A stretch of DNA of 64,000 nt, taken from assembly GCA_025451075.1 (NCBI GenBank), contig JANWLA010000023.1, positions 1 through 64,000 of the forward strand. Reading direction: 5' to 3'. Origin of the DNA: Nitrosotalea sp. GTDB lineage: Archaea > Thermoproteota > Nitrososphaeria > Nitrososphaerales > Nitrosopumilaceae. Below, piece after piece: positions 27,860 through 35,305 of the stretch. A program made the translations under genes and the position numbers. A model generated the notes under the pieces. The model was not told the DNA's origin. It searched no databases and was given only the letters and a program-made list of their open reading frames with translations. The stretch's first letter is position 1. The number at the start of each line of letters is the position of its first letter.

Positions 27860-29488
27860 ATGTCATCCAAAGATAATATTATTGAGGTATCTGGCGAGTC
27901 ACCCTTCAAGCTAACGTCGGGTGTCTTTGAGGTACAAATTGCAATCTGTGATGCGCCTCCGTCCCCTGATGACATCAAGCGAAGAAGTTTTCACATGTTA
28001 TGGAAGGAGAACTTTCATCTGCGGGTAAAAGACAAACAATTCACCCAGGTGTTGGGTTCTGCAAAAAATCCATTGCCTGACTCTGTATTTCAAAGAGGAA
28101 CTGTCTGGGTTGTTGTAATTGATCAATTCTCTTCAATTCATTCCAGTTTTCAAGTTGATGTACCAAGAACTAGTTCTGATTATGTGGAACCTCAACCAGA
28201 ACCTGTAACACATTCTACAAAATCTGATGCAGATTATTCTAGATCAAAACCTATTGTTGAGCATTATTCTGGTGAGCGCGGTTCCCGTGGACCGTCAGGT
28301 CCAATGGGTCCATCCGGCCCCATGGGTCAGCCAGGTCCAATGGGTCCTGCAGGTGTACACGGTCCACCTGGCCCAATGGGTGTGCAAGGCGATAAAGGCT
28401 CACCTGGTCCTTCTGGTGATAAAGGCGATAAAGGCCCACCAGGTCCTCCTGGCGATAAAGGTGACAGGGGAGACAAGGGTCCAATGGGCGACAAGGGAGT
28501 CACTGGAGATAAAGGCCCACTGGGTCCGTCCGGTCCACAAGGTGACAAGGGTCCACATGGTCCAACCGGAGACAAAGGTGACAGGGGAGACAAGGGTCCA
28601 ATGGGCGACAAGGGAATCACTGGAGATAAAGGTCCACAAGGTGACAAGGGTCCCCGTGGTGATGAAGGAGAAAAAGGCGAGAAAGGAGACAAGGGTGACA
28701 AGGGAGATAAAGGCGATAAAGGATTAACTGGAGAAATTGGCCCACTTGGAGAAAAAGGTCCGACAGGTCCTCCAGGTCCACAAGGTGACAAAGGAATCAT
28801 TGGCCCACCAGGTGAGCAAGGTCCAAAGGGTCCTCTGGGTACTCCTGGTGACAAGGGTCTGCCAGGTCCACAAGGTCCACAAGGTGACAAGGGACTAACT
28901 GGTCCACAAGGTCCACTTGGAGAAAAAGGTCCACAAGGTCCTCAAGGTCCTGCAGGCGAAAAAGGTCTTACAGGAATTCCAGGTCCACAAGGTGACAAGG
29001 GTCCACGAGGATTACCCGGCCCAAGTGGTGAGCAAGGTCCAAGGGGAACACCAGGTCCATCAGGTCCTCCGGGTCCACAAGGAATTCAAGGTCCACAAGG
29101 TGAAAAAGGTACAACCGGTCCACAAGGTGTACCAGGTGACAAGGGTCCTCCGGGAATTCAAGGTCTGCCAGGTCCAGTTGGTCCATTGGGTCCACAAGGT
29201 CCCCCTGGTGACAAGGGTCCACAAGGTGTGCAGGGTCCACAAGGTGACAAGGGATTAACAGGTCAACAAGGTCCACTTGGAGATAAAGGACAACAAGGTC
29301 CACAAGGACAGCAAGGTATTCCAGGTGAACAAGGTCCAAGAGGTCCTCCAGGTACTCCCGGTGACAAGGGTCCTACTGGATTTTCTGAACAAGAGCGTGC
29401 TCTGATAACCCAGTTGCTTGAGATCTTGTCTTCGAAAAATGTACTGACAACTGAGCAGCAAATAAAATTGATGAGCTTTCTTTACTAA
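27860..29488 (+). CDS. Collagen-like triple-helix repeat protein
   Basis: A 542-residue protein in three parts: an N-terminal beta-type domain of about 100 residues ([28 protein letters not shown] resembles the module preceding repeats in many secreted proteins), a spacer, then an uninterrupted Gly-X-Y run from residue 138 to about 507 (some 123 triplets, rich in GDKG, GPQ, GPP), and a 35-residue helical tail ([25 protein letters not shown]) that may trimerise it. No signal peptide is visible. A TATA-like TTTATAT lies at about 27810. Probably a rod-like structural or adhesion protein. Confidence 0.9.
   Translation: MSSKDNIIEVSGESPFKLTSGVFEVQIAICDAPPSPDDIKRRSFHMLWKENFHLRVKDKQFTQVLGSAKNPLPDSVFQRGTVWVVVIDQFSSIHSSFQVDVPRTSSDYVEPQPEPVTHSTKSDADYSRSKPIVEHYSGERGSRGPSGPMGPSGPMGQPGPMGPAGVHGPPGPMGVQGDKGSPGPSGDKGDKGPPGPPGDKGDRGDKGPMGDKGVTGDKGPLGPSGPQGDKGPHGPTGDKGDRGDKGPMGDKGITGDKGPQGDKGPRGDEGEKGEKGDKGDKGDKGDKGLTGEIGPLGEKGPTGPPGPQGDKGIIGPPGEQGPKGPLGTPGDKGLPGPQGPQGDKGLTGPQGPLGEKGPQGPQGPAGEKGLTGIPGPQGDKGPRGLPGPSGEQGPRGTPGPSGPPGPQGIQGPQGEKGTTGPQGVPGDKGPPGIQGLPGPVGPLGPQGPPGDKGPQGVQGPQGDKGLTGQQGPLGDKGQQGPQGQQGIPGEQGPRGPPGTPGDKGPTGFSEQERALITQLLEILSSKNVLTTEQQIKLMSFLY
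28457..28615 (+). repeat. 117-bp period duplication inside the collagen-like gene
   Basis: A 42-bp stretch at 28457-28498 recurs exactly at 28574-28615, 117 bp (39 codons, 13 Gly-X-Y triplets) later. Shorter GGTCCACAAGGTGACAAGGG units recur many times. The repeat tract has evidently grown by unequal exchange in multiples of one triplet. Confidence 0.85.
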
Positions 29489-29526
29489 AAATATCTTCAA
29501 ATAACTCACACTGGTTCACAAGTATC

Positions 29527-29811
29527 ATGAGCACATCAAAAGAAAAAATAGAATTCAAAATGCTAGATCACCAAAGAGTTGGAGAAGAACATGTTACTTT
29601 CAAGCTTGAAGATGGTACAATTGTTAAAGTTAAAGTTGATCTGGACAGAGTTGGAATTGCTACAAATTACAAAAACCCTGACGGGACTCCGCACTATGCA
29701 GTTAATGCATCGCTTAAGCTGTCCATAATTCCTAATGAAAGAAAATTTTTCGTAGAGCCTGATGCAGTGAAATCAAAATCGCCATCTCCACCAGGTCAAA
29801 TGTTTAGCTAA
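29527..29811 (+). CDS. Small conserved hypothetical protein
   Basis: A 94-residue, mainly beta-strand protein (EEHVTFKLEDGTIVKVKVDLDRVGIATNYKNPDGTPHYAVNASLKLSIIPNERKFFV) with a Pro/Ser tail. No family name recognised. It lies 38 nt after the collagen-like gene on the same strand and could be co-transcribed. Confidence 0.65.
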   Translation: MSTSKEKIEFKMLDHQRVGEEHVTFKLEDGTIVKVKVDLDRVGIATNYKNPDGTPHYAVNASLKLSIIPNERKFFVEPDAVKSKSPSPPGQMFS

Positions 29812-29821
29812 AATATTACAA

Positions 29822-29846
29822 ATTATCGCCTACTAGAAGCGATAAT
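29822..29846. terminator. Hairpin between convergent genes
   Basis: ATTATCGC (29822-29829) and GCGATAAT (29839-29846) form a perfect 8-bp stem with a 9-nt loop. It sits between the plus-strand hypothetical gene and the minus-strand basic-repeat gene, so it may serve as a two-way terminator; a short T-rich stretch follows on the plus strand. Confidence 0.45.
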
Positions 29847-29858
29847 CTGTTTAAAATT

Positions 29859-30092
29859 TTATCTTCGTCTTTTTGGAGCTGCTCTCTTTGCTTTTCTTGT
29901 AGCTGATCTTCTTTTTGGTGCACTACGTTTTGGTGCAGATCTTCTCTTAGGAGCTGATCGCTTTGGTGCAGATCGTCTCTTTGGAGCACTACGTTTTGGA
30001 GCTGATCTTCTCTTTGGAGCTGATCGCTTTGCAGCAGATCTTCTCTTAGGAGCTGATCTTTTTTTAGCAGCCCGTGTTGATCGTTTTGCCAT
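29859..30092 (-). CDS. Highly basic 11-residue-repeat protein (histone H1-tail-like)
   Basis: A 77-residue protein made almost only of Lys, Arg, Ala, Ser and Pro. Five tandem 11-residue units KRSAPKRRSA(P/A/T) cover residues 11-65, flanked by MAKRSTRAAK and RKAKRAAPKRRR. The composition resembles eukaryotic linker-histone tails and bacterial HctB/AlgP-type nucleoid proteins, so DNA or RNA compaction is the likely role. No globular domain. Its own gene has a 15-bp inverted repeat just before the start. Confidence 0.8.
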   Translation of the reverse strand: MAKRSTRAAKKRSAPKRRSAAKRSAPKRRSAPKRSAPKRRSAPKRSAPKRRSAPKRSAPKRRSATRKAKRAAPKRRR

Positions 30093-30093
30093 T

Positions 30094-30108
30094 ACACAAT
30101 TGTTGTGT
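30094..30108. promoter_or_regulatory. Inverted repeat ACACAA-TTG-TTGTGT
   Basis: Six-bp perfect arms directly before the start of the basic-repeat gene (ATG ends at 30092). It would lie at the transcription start or in a very short leader, so it may be an operator or an RNA hairpin. A weak TATA-like CTATAG lies about 27 nt further upstream on the minus strand. Confidence 0.35.
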
Positions 30109-30207
30109 TTACTAGTTTTTCTATAGTGACGCTTAAGAAAATTACACTAAATGATAAGTAAAACACACACAATTTTTTTCATAAAAAATTAAATTTTTGA
30201 TAAAAAT

Positions 30208-30381
30208 TTAGTAAACTGATTCTGCAGATGGTCTTCTTCCTTGCAACCATGATGTCTGTCCACACTCTGTGCATTTGTACTGTCTTCTTTTTTTGTATGT
30301 CGGCATGTTTGGCATGAAAATAATTTCTTGTTTTGTTTTTGAAAAACATTTCTTGCACCATCTGTATTCAGCTTCTTCCAC
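30208..30381 (-). CDS. Small zinc-ribbon protein
   Basis: A 57-residue frame from GTG (30379-30381) to TAA (30208-30210) containing two Cys pairs, Cys9/Cys12 (CKKC) and Cys37/Cys40 (CTECG), 24 residues apart, with a basic stretch PTYKKRRQYK between them. This is a standard zinc-ribbon layout found in ribosomal or transcription-related small proteins. An in-frame stop at 30397-30399 leaves GTG as the only usual start. It lies 37 nt after the GTPase gene on the same strand. Confidence 0.6.
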   Translation of the reverse strand: MEEAEYRWCKKCFSKTKQEIIFMPNMPTYKKRRQYKCTECGQTSWLQGRRPSAESVY

Positions 30382-30418
30382 GATATCAGAAAATATTTAC
30401 CGCACAAAAGAGTTTTTG

Positions 30419-31519
30419 CTATCTTGCCTTGATTATTGTTAGCACATCTTCGTCTTGCAGTACGTGGTTGATGCCTACTCGCTGCCCGCCAAACTTTACA
30501 CTCTTGCCCCACACCAATGCATACCTGAAATCTTTTTTGAGGTCACGGTGAAGCTTGTTGCAAATGTCAAGCACTGTGGACCTGTCCCTTATTATCAAAG
30601 GCTCTTTGAAATCTGTCTCGCCTCCCTTTGGCCTCATGTAAATTCTGATAAAATCAAGTCTCTCAAATATTGCATCTTTTAGTGCTGTTATGTTGATGTC
30701 ACCATCTGCTGATATTGGAACAAATTTTGACTTGCTCTTTTGCTGTAACTCATTTACAAAGCCCTGGTTTACAAGATCTATCTTGTTCATTATTGTAAGT
30801 GACTGGACATAAAATTTATTGCCTGATATGAAATCCGTCAACTGGTCAGCGTCCACATCTTCTCTTACTAGTACCCTGCCGTTGTTCATCCCGTACAGTC
30901 GCAGTATGTCCTTCATCAAACTGATTGACATTTTGGTGAGCGGAACCTGCTGGCTTACTGCAAGTCCTCCGTCTCCAGTCTTTTCTATTACGATATCTGG
31001 GGGTTTTTGGTCAAGTCTGATTCCAATGTTTCCAAGCTCTGTCCTGATTACATCTTCAAGATATGGCTGGAATACATCCAAAATTATCAAAACTAGATCT
31101 GCACTTTTTGCAACTGCCAAAACTCTTTTTCCAAGACCCTTGCCAGTTGATGCACCCTTGATGATTCCAGGCAAGTCAAGCACTTGGATCTTGGCACCAC
31201 GATATTCCATCATTCCAGGAATTACAGTTGTTGTAGTAAACTGGAATGCACCCACTGCCGATTTTGCACCAGTCAATTTGTTGAGCAGAGTTGACTTGCC
31301 AACACTTGGAAGGCCGATGAATACAACTGTTGCATCACCAGTCCTTTTTACATCAAAACCTACCGAGCTCCCACTTGATCTTGATTTTACCTCCTCTTGC
31401 TCTCTTTTGAGCTTGGCAAGCTTTGCCTTGAGAAGTCCAACATGGTGCTCAGTTGCTTTGTTGATCTGAGTCTTTGACATCTCGTCTTTAATGGACTGGA
31501 TTTTTTCTGGGATTCCCAT
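30419..31519 (-). CDS. DRG-family (Obg-like) GTP-binding protein with TGS domain
   Basis: A 366-residue GTPase. G1 GLPSVGKSTLLNKLTG, G3 DLPGIIKGAS with the DRG GKGLGKR stretch, G4 NKID and a C-terminal TGS domain (GKSVKFGGQRVGINHVLQDEDVLTIIK) are clear. DRG proteins bind ribosomes or mRNA and support translation. I place the start at ATG 31519 (MGIPEKIQSIKDEM); the longer frame to 31648 would add a non-homologous leader overlapping the DedA gene. Confidence 0.92.
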   Translation of the reverse strand: MGIPEKIQSIKDEMSKTQINKATEHHVGLLKAKLAKLKREQEEVKSRSSGSSVGFDVKRTGDATVVFIGLPSVGKSTLLNKLTGAKSAVGAFQFTTTTVIPGMMEYRGAKIQVLDLPGIIKGASTGKGLGKRVLAVAKSADLVLIILDVFQPYLEDVIRTELGNIGIRLDQKPPDIVIEKTGDGGLAVSQQVPLTKMSISLMKDILRLYGMNNGRVLVREDVDADQLTDFISGNKFYVQSLTIMNKIDLVNQGFVNELQQKSKSKFVPISADGDINITALKDAIFERLDFIRIYMRPKGGETDFKEPLIIRDRSTVLDICNKLHRDLKKDFRYALVWGKSVKFGGQRVGINHVLQDEDVLTIIKAR

Positions 31520-31592
31520 CTGCAGAATTGGTAGTATCTTACTGAATAAAATCTTACTACTTGTGTCTACGGGCGATTCTCTTTTTTTGCGC

Positions 31593-32081
31593 CTATGATT
31601 TGATGTACTGTAAAAACATGTTGCCAAAATAAACTGCCGCAAATGCACTAGCTGTCCTTGCTATGCTCATGGATATTACAAATTTCTTGAAATTGTATTT
31701 TTTTACTCCGGCAATGACAGTTACAATCTCTGTGAGTATTGGCACCAAGCTGAGGGCAAAAATTATGCCCCATCCATATTTGCTCAGCCAGACAAAGCTC
31801 TTCTGGTGGTGTTCGTCTTTGTGTGTCTTTCGCAAGATCTTGTACACTTTGCCGCCATCATATCCAATGTAATACGTCAGGATTCCGCCTATGATGGAGC
31901 CAACTGACATGACTGTAAACACCAGTATCTCACTTTGACCATCTAGGAGAAGTGCAGTTGATGTCACCACGATTGGAAAAGGAATGACTGACGCAAAGAC
32001 TGCATTTAAGAAAAGACCCAATGACCCATATTTTACAAAAAAGGGATTCTCAAGTATGGGCCTCAGAAAATCAATCAGCAT
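31593..32081 (-). CDS. DedA/VTT-domain membrane protein
   Basis: A 162-residue integral membrane protein of the DedA/SNARE-associated family. It has several hydrophobic segments, the family glycine-rich GSIIGGILTYYIGYDGGK and the later SLVPILTEIVTVIAGVKKYNFKKFVISMSIARTAS region. Family members act in lipid flipping or membrane homeostasis. It lies 73 nt upstream of the GTPase start. Confidence 0.8.
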   Translation of the reverse strand: MLIDFLRPILENPFFVKYGSLGLFLNAVFASVIPFPIVVTSTALLLDGQSEILVFTVMSVGSIIGGILTYYIGYDGGKVYKILRKTHKDEHHQKSFVWLSKYGWGIIFALSLVPILTEIVTVIAGVKKYNFKKFVISMSIARTASAFAAVYFGNMFLQYIKS

Positions 32082-32138
32082 AAACTAGGTCAATTTTAAC
32101 CTGATAATAGAGCTAACTGATTTTTGCAAAACATGTCT

Positions 32139-32375
32139 TTAGACTTTGGGATCTTTTTTGCTAGTGACTCTGGAATATAGTACATCGTTCTCCTTTTTGA
32201 TGTACACAATTCTTGATGCAGGAATTGCCTCAAAGTTTTCAGATATCTCTAGAAATTTCTCAAGTGTTGTCTCTCTTGTTGTGGAAAAATCAATGTATCC
32301 TACAAGGTATAGTTCTGGGTTGTCATGGTACAATGCATTGCTAAAAATCTCTGAAACTTTTCCCTTTCTTGTCAT
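32139..32375 (-). CDS. MJ1316/DUF504-like small protein
   Basis: A 78-residue protein with the pattern of DUF504: KVSEIFSNALYHDNPELYLVGYIDFSTTRETTLEKF…FEAIPASRIVYIKKENDVLYSR. The end AIPASRI-V-YI matches the IPxHRI block of this family, which is linked to RNA end recognition. The match is by eye and moderate. It precedes the DedA gene by 57 nt on the same strand. Confidence 0.6.
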   Translation of the reverse strand: MTRKGKVSEIFSNALYHDNPELYLVGYIDFSTTRETTLEKFLEISENFEAIPASRIVYIKKENDVLYSRVTSKKDPKV

Positions 32376-32442
32376 GTATCAATTGCACCTCAAAACTATT
32401 TTAGATAGCAGTTATTATGACCCACGTCATACGTGATTTCAG

Positions 32443-33138
32443 ATGAAGCCCAAGATCTTTGCAATTGACATTGATGGTACAATCACTGACAACAAGGGAG
32501 GCAGGGTTGATCTTGACGCACTTGCAGCTCTTAGATATCTTGTAAAACTTGGACACAAGGTCATCTATGTTACAGGAAGATCCTCTGTTGAGGCCTATGT
32601 CTTGTCTGTATTTGGGGGAACAACAAGAATTGCAGTTGGCGAAAACGGGGGAATCATCACCACAGGTCCTGCTGAACACAAGCTGATTGGAAATAAACAA
32701 AAATGTCTTGACGCATTTGAATTCCTAAAAACCAAGATTCCGGAGGCAATAGAAAAGCCAGTCTTTCCAAGGATTACAGAAGTGGTACTTGAAAGAAATT
32801 TTGATGTAAATTTAGGCAAGAAACTTTTTGCTGAAAATAATCTTGATGTAACCTTGACTGACAGCCAGTATGCATATCACATCAATTCAAAGGGTGTGGA
32901 CAAGGCAACAGGCTTTCTTGAGATAATGAACATGTTTTCTGCACAAAAAGAGGATGTTATTGCAATAGGGGACAGTGAAACTGATGTCCCGCTCTTCAAG
33001 TTGGCAGGAACAAGTGTAGCCCTTGGAAATGCCCTAAAGGATGTCCAGTCTCATGCAACCATTACAGTGCCAGGACATGCAGGTGATGGCATGATTGAAG
33101 CATTAGAGGCAGTCCAGCTGAAATTATTGGCAGAATGA
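32443..33138 (+). CDS. Phosphoglycolate phosphatase-type HAD hydrolase
   Basis: A 231-residue HAD-IIB protein: motif I AIDIDGTITD, motif II VTGRS, Lys in HINSKGVDKATG, motif IV GDSETDVPLF. It matches archaeal phosphoglycolate phosphatases (TA0175 type) in length and cap. Removal of 2-phosphoglycolate or a related sugar phosphate is likely. It lies 7 nt before argS. Confidence 0.85.
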   Translation: MKPKIFAIDIDGTITDNKGGRVDLDALAALRYLVKLGHKVIYVTGRSSVEAYVLSVFGGTTRIAVGENGGIITTGPAEHKLIGNKQKCLDAFEFLKTKIPEAIEKPVFPRITEVVLERNFDVNLGKKLFAENNLDVTLTDSQYAYHINSKGVDKATGFLEIMNMFSAQKEDVIAIGDSETDVPLFKLAGTSVALGNALKDVQSHATITVPGHAGDGMIEALEAVQLKLLAE

Positions 33139-33145
33139 TGGTATC

Positions 33146-35029
33146 ATGACATTAAGACTAGTTTATGACGAAATCAGGCTCGGTGTAAGGCAGGCCTGCG
33201 ATGCACTTGGATATCCCGCAACTGAATTTGATTTATCTGAAGCATCAAGACCAGAGTTTGGAGATGTGAGTTGCAATGCAGGATTTTTACTGGCAAAGGC
33301 ACTCAAGAAAAGGCCATTTGATATTGCACAAGCACTTGCGATACAATACAAAAAAAATCTTGGAACCTATGTATCCGAAGCATCTGCACATGATTCCGGA
33401 TATCTTAATTTTACTGCAAATTACGAGTTGTTCACTCCTCAGGTAATCCACTCTTCGCTTCGCGCAAATTATGGCGCAGTGGATCTTGGAAAAAATTCCA
33501 AGATGGTAATTGAGCATACTAGTGTAAACCCAAACAAGGCGCTCCATGTTGGGCATGTGAGAAATGTAATTGTTGGAGATACAATTGCGCGAATCTTGCA
33601 CAAGGCATCATATGATACAAGTGTGCTGAACTATGTAGACGATTCTGGGCTGCAGGTTGCAGATATCATAGTTGGTTTCAAGTATGGCGGATACTCTGAC
33701 AAGGCACCAGAGGGCCAAAAGTTTGATCACTATTGTGGCGACGTCGTATACGTAAAAATCACTGAAAGATATGAAACTGACAAGGCACTGGCAGAGATGC
33801 GCTCACATGTTCTAAAGGAACTTGAGGAAGGCACATCAGAGATTGCTAAATTTGGAGATGATCTCACAAGGCGTGTATTAGAAGAGCAGCTCAAGACATG
33901 TTGGCGTCTTGGCGTTACATATGATTGCCTTAATTTCGAGTCCCAGATAGTTCGCTCTAATTTATGGACAATCGCATTTGAAAAAATGAAATCAATGGGA
34001 ATAACTGAACTTGAAAAAGAGGGCAAACTTGCAGGCTGCTGGGTCATCAAGTACGAGTCTGAGGAGGAAGATAAAGTCCTAGTCAGAAGCAACGGGACTG
34101 CCACATACATTGCAAAGGACATACCATATGCAGCATGGAAGCTTGGGATTTTAGAAGATCCGTTCCACTATAAACAATATGCAGTGCAAAATACGGACCG
34201 CGTACTGTGGCAGACAACACTTGATGAAAAAGATACCAAGATGCATTTTGCAGGAGACCGAGTGATTACAGTTATAGATTCAAGACAGTCACGGTTGCAA
34301 AAACTAATCACAAAGATAATGTCTGATTTTAAATCAAAACCTGACTCTTATGTCCACCTGGGATACGAGTCCGTGACACTTAGCCCAGAGACTGCAAAGA
34401 CACTTGATCTTGATACTGGGGGCAAGTCTGTACAAATGTCCGGAAGAAAGGGCATCTATGTCAGTGCAGATTATGTGCTCGATGTTCTAAGCTCGCGCAC
34501 ATTTGAAGAGGCAAAGAAAAGAAATCCAGAACTTGATGAAATGGTCCTTGTAAAAATTTCAGAACAGGTGGCAATCGGTGCGCTACGCTATACCATGATA
34601 AAACAAGATCTTGACAAAATAATTACATTTGATTTGACAGAATCACTTAGCCTAGAAGGTGACACTGGACCCTACATCCAGTATGCACATGCACGTGCAA
34701 TGCGAATCTTGGAAAAATCAGGCAAGACTCTAAACTTTGAGACAAGCCTTGATGGAATAGACACCGTATACGAAAAAGACCTGGCAAAAATAATTGGCAA
34801 GTTTGACCTCCAGGTAGAAGATGCAGCAAAGAATCTCTCGCCCAAAATAATTGCAAAGTATTGCTATCAACTTGCAGTATCATTCAATGCATTCTACGAG
34901 CATGTCAAGGTGCTTACAGCAGATTCCGAATCTGTAATAAACGCAAGACTATGTCTTGTTTACTCTTTCAAAGAAACGCTCGCAAAAGCATTACAACTTT
35001 TAGGTATCGATGCACCGGATAGGATGTAA
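33146..35029 (+). CDS. argS: Arginyl-tRNA synthetase
   Basis: A 627-residue class I synthetase. HIGH motif in ALHVGHVRNVIVGD at about residue 132-145, KMSK-equivalent MSGRKGIYV starting near residue 430, and a DALR-type anticodon domain in the C-terminal 130 residues ending LLGIDAPDRM. Together with the upstream phosphatase it forms a short plus-strand operon. Confidence 0.95.
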   Translation: MTLRLVYDEIRLGVRQACDALGYPATEFDLSEASRPEFGDVSCNAGFLLAKALKKRPFDIAQALAIQYKKNLGTYVSEASAHDSGYLNFTANYELFTPQVIHSSLRANYGAVDLGKNSKMVIEHTSVNPNKALHVGHVRNVIVGDTIARILHKASYDTSVLNYVDDSGLQVADIIVGFKYGGYSDKAPEGQKFDHYCGDVVYVKITERYETDKALAEMRSHVLKELEEGTSEIAKFGDDLTRRVLEEQLKTCWRLGVTYDCLNFESQIVRSNLWTIAFEKMKSMGITELEKEGKLAGCWVIKYESEEEDKVLVRSNGTATYIAKDIPYAAWKLGILEDPFHYKQYAVQNTDRVLWQTTLDEKDTKMHFAGDRVITVIDSRQSRLQKLITKIMSDFKSKPDSYVHLGYESVTLSPETAKTLDLDTGGKSVQMSGRKGIYVSADYVLDVLSSRTFEEAKKRNPELDEMVLVKISEQVAIGALRYTMIKQDLDKIITFDLTESLSLEGDTGPYIQYAHARAMRILEKSGKTLNFETSLDGIDTVYEKDLAKIIGKFDLQVEDAAKNLSPKIIAKYCYQLAVSFNAFYEHVKVLTADSESVINARLCLVYSFKETLAKALQLLGIDAPDRM

Positions 35030-35032
35030 AAG

Positions 35033-35218
35033 TTGGTCTCAAAAAAAGCCGTAATCCCAGTGATATTTGCAGCAATAGGTCTTGTCTTTACAGTGGTAGG
35101 GATGTTTACAGTATCGCAGACAATGGTCTGGACTGGAGTGGGGTTCTGGGTGGCATCTGTCATATCTGGAAGGATACTGAAAAAAAAGACCAAGACTGGC
35201 GAAGAAAACAAAATCTAG
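35033..35218 (+). CDS. Small membrane protein with two TM segments
   Basis: A 61-residue protein with two hydrophobic helices (AVIPVIFAAIGLVFTVVGMF and MVWTGVGFWVASVISG) and a Lys-rich tail. TTG start at 35033, 3 nt after the argS stop, suggesting coupling. Function unknown. Confidence 0.6.
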   Translation: MVSKKAVIPVIFAAIGLVFTVVGMFTVSQTMVWTGVGFWVASVISGRILKKKTKTGEENKI

Positions 35219-35259
35219 TTTGCTATAACAGATTGCAAAATATCAAGTCAAGCTATTTA

Positions 35260-35305
35260 TCCACATCAGATTAGCTAAAAATACTTAACCTAAAGTCATT
35301 TTCAT
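35260..35305. repeat. 46-bp direct repeat, left copy
   Basis: This 46-bp sequence matches 42975-43020 in the same orientation at 44 of 46 positions. It ends exactly at the stop codon of the beta-propeller gene. The two copies bracket a 7.7-kb block of secreted-protein genes and a toxin/regulator pair. Confidence 0.8.

Noticed and set aside
28327..28890. Antisense 187-residue ORF rich in Gly-Pro-Ser on the minus strand
   Set aside because: It is the reverse complement of the collagen-like repeat, whose GGN/CCN codons also read as Gly/Pro on the other strand. No start region or homology of its own.
27860..29488. CRISPR-like regular repetition
   Set aside because: The repetition is in-frame Gly-X-Y coding sequence with variable units and no spacers; no cas genes are present in the window.
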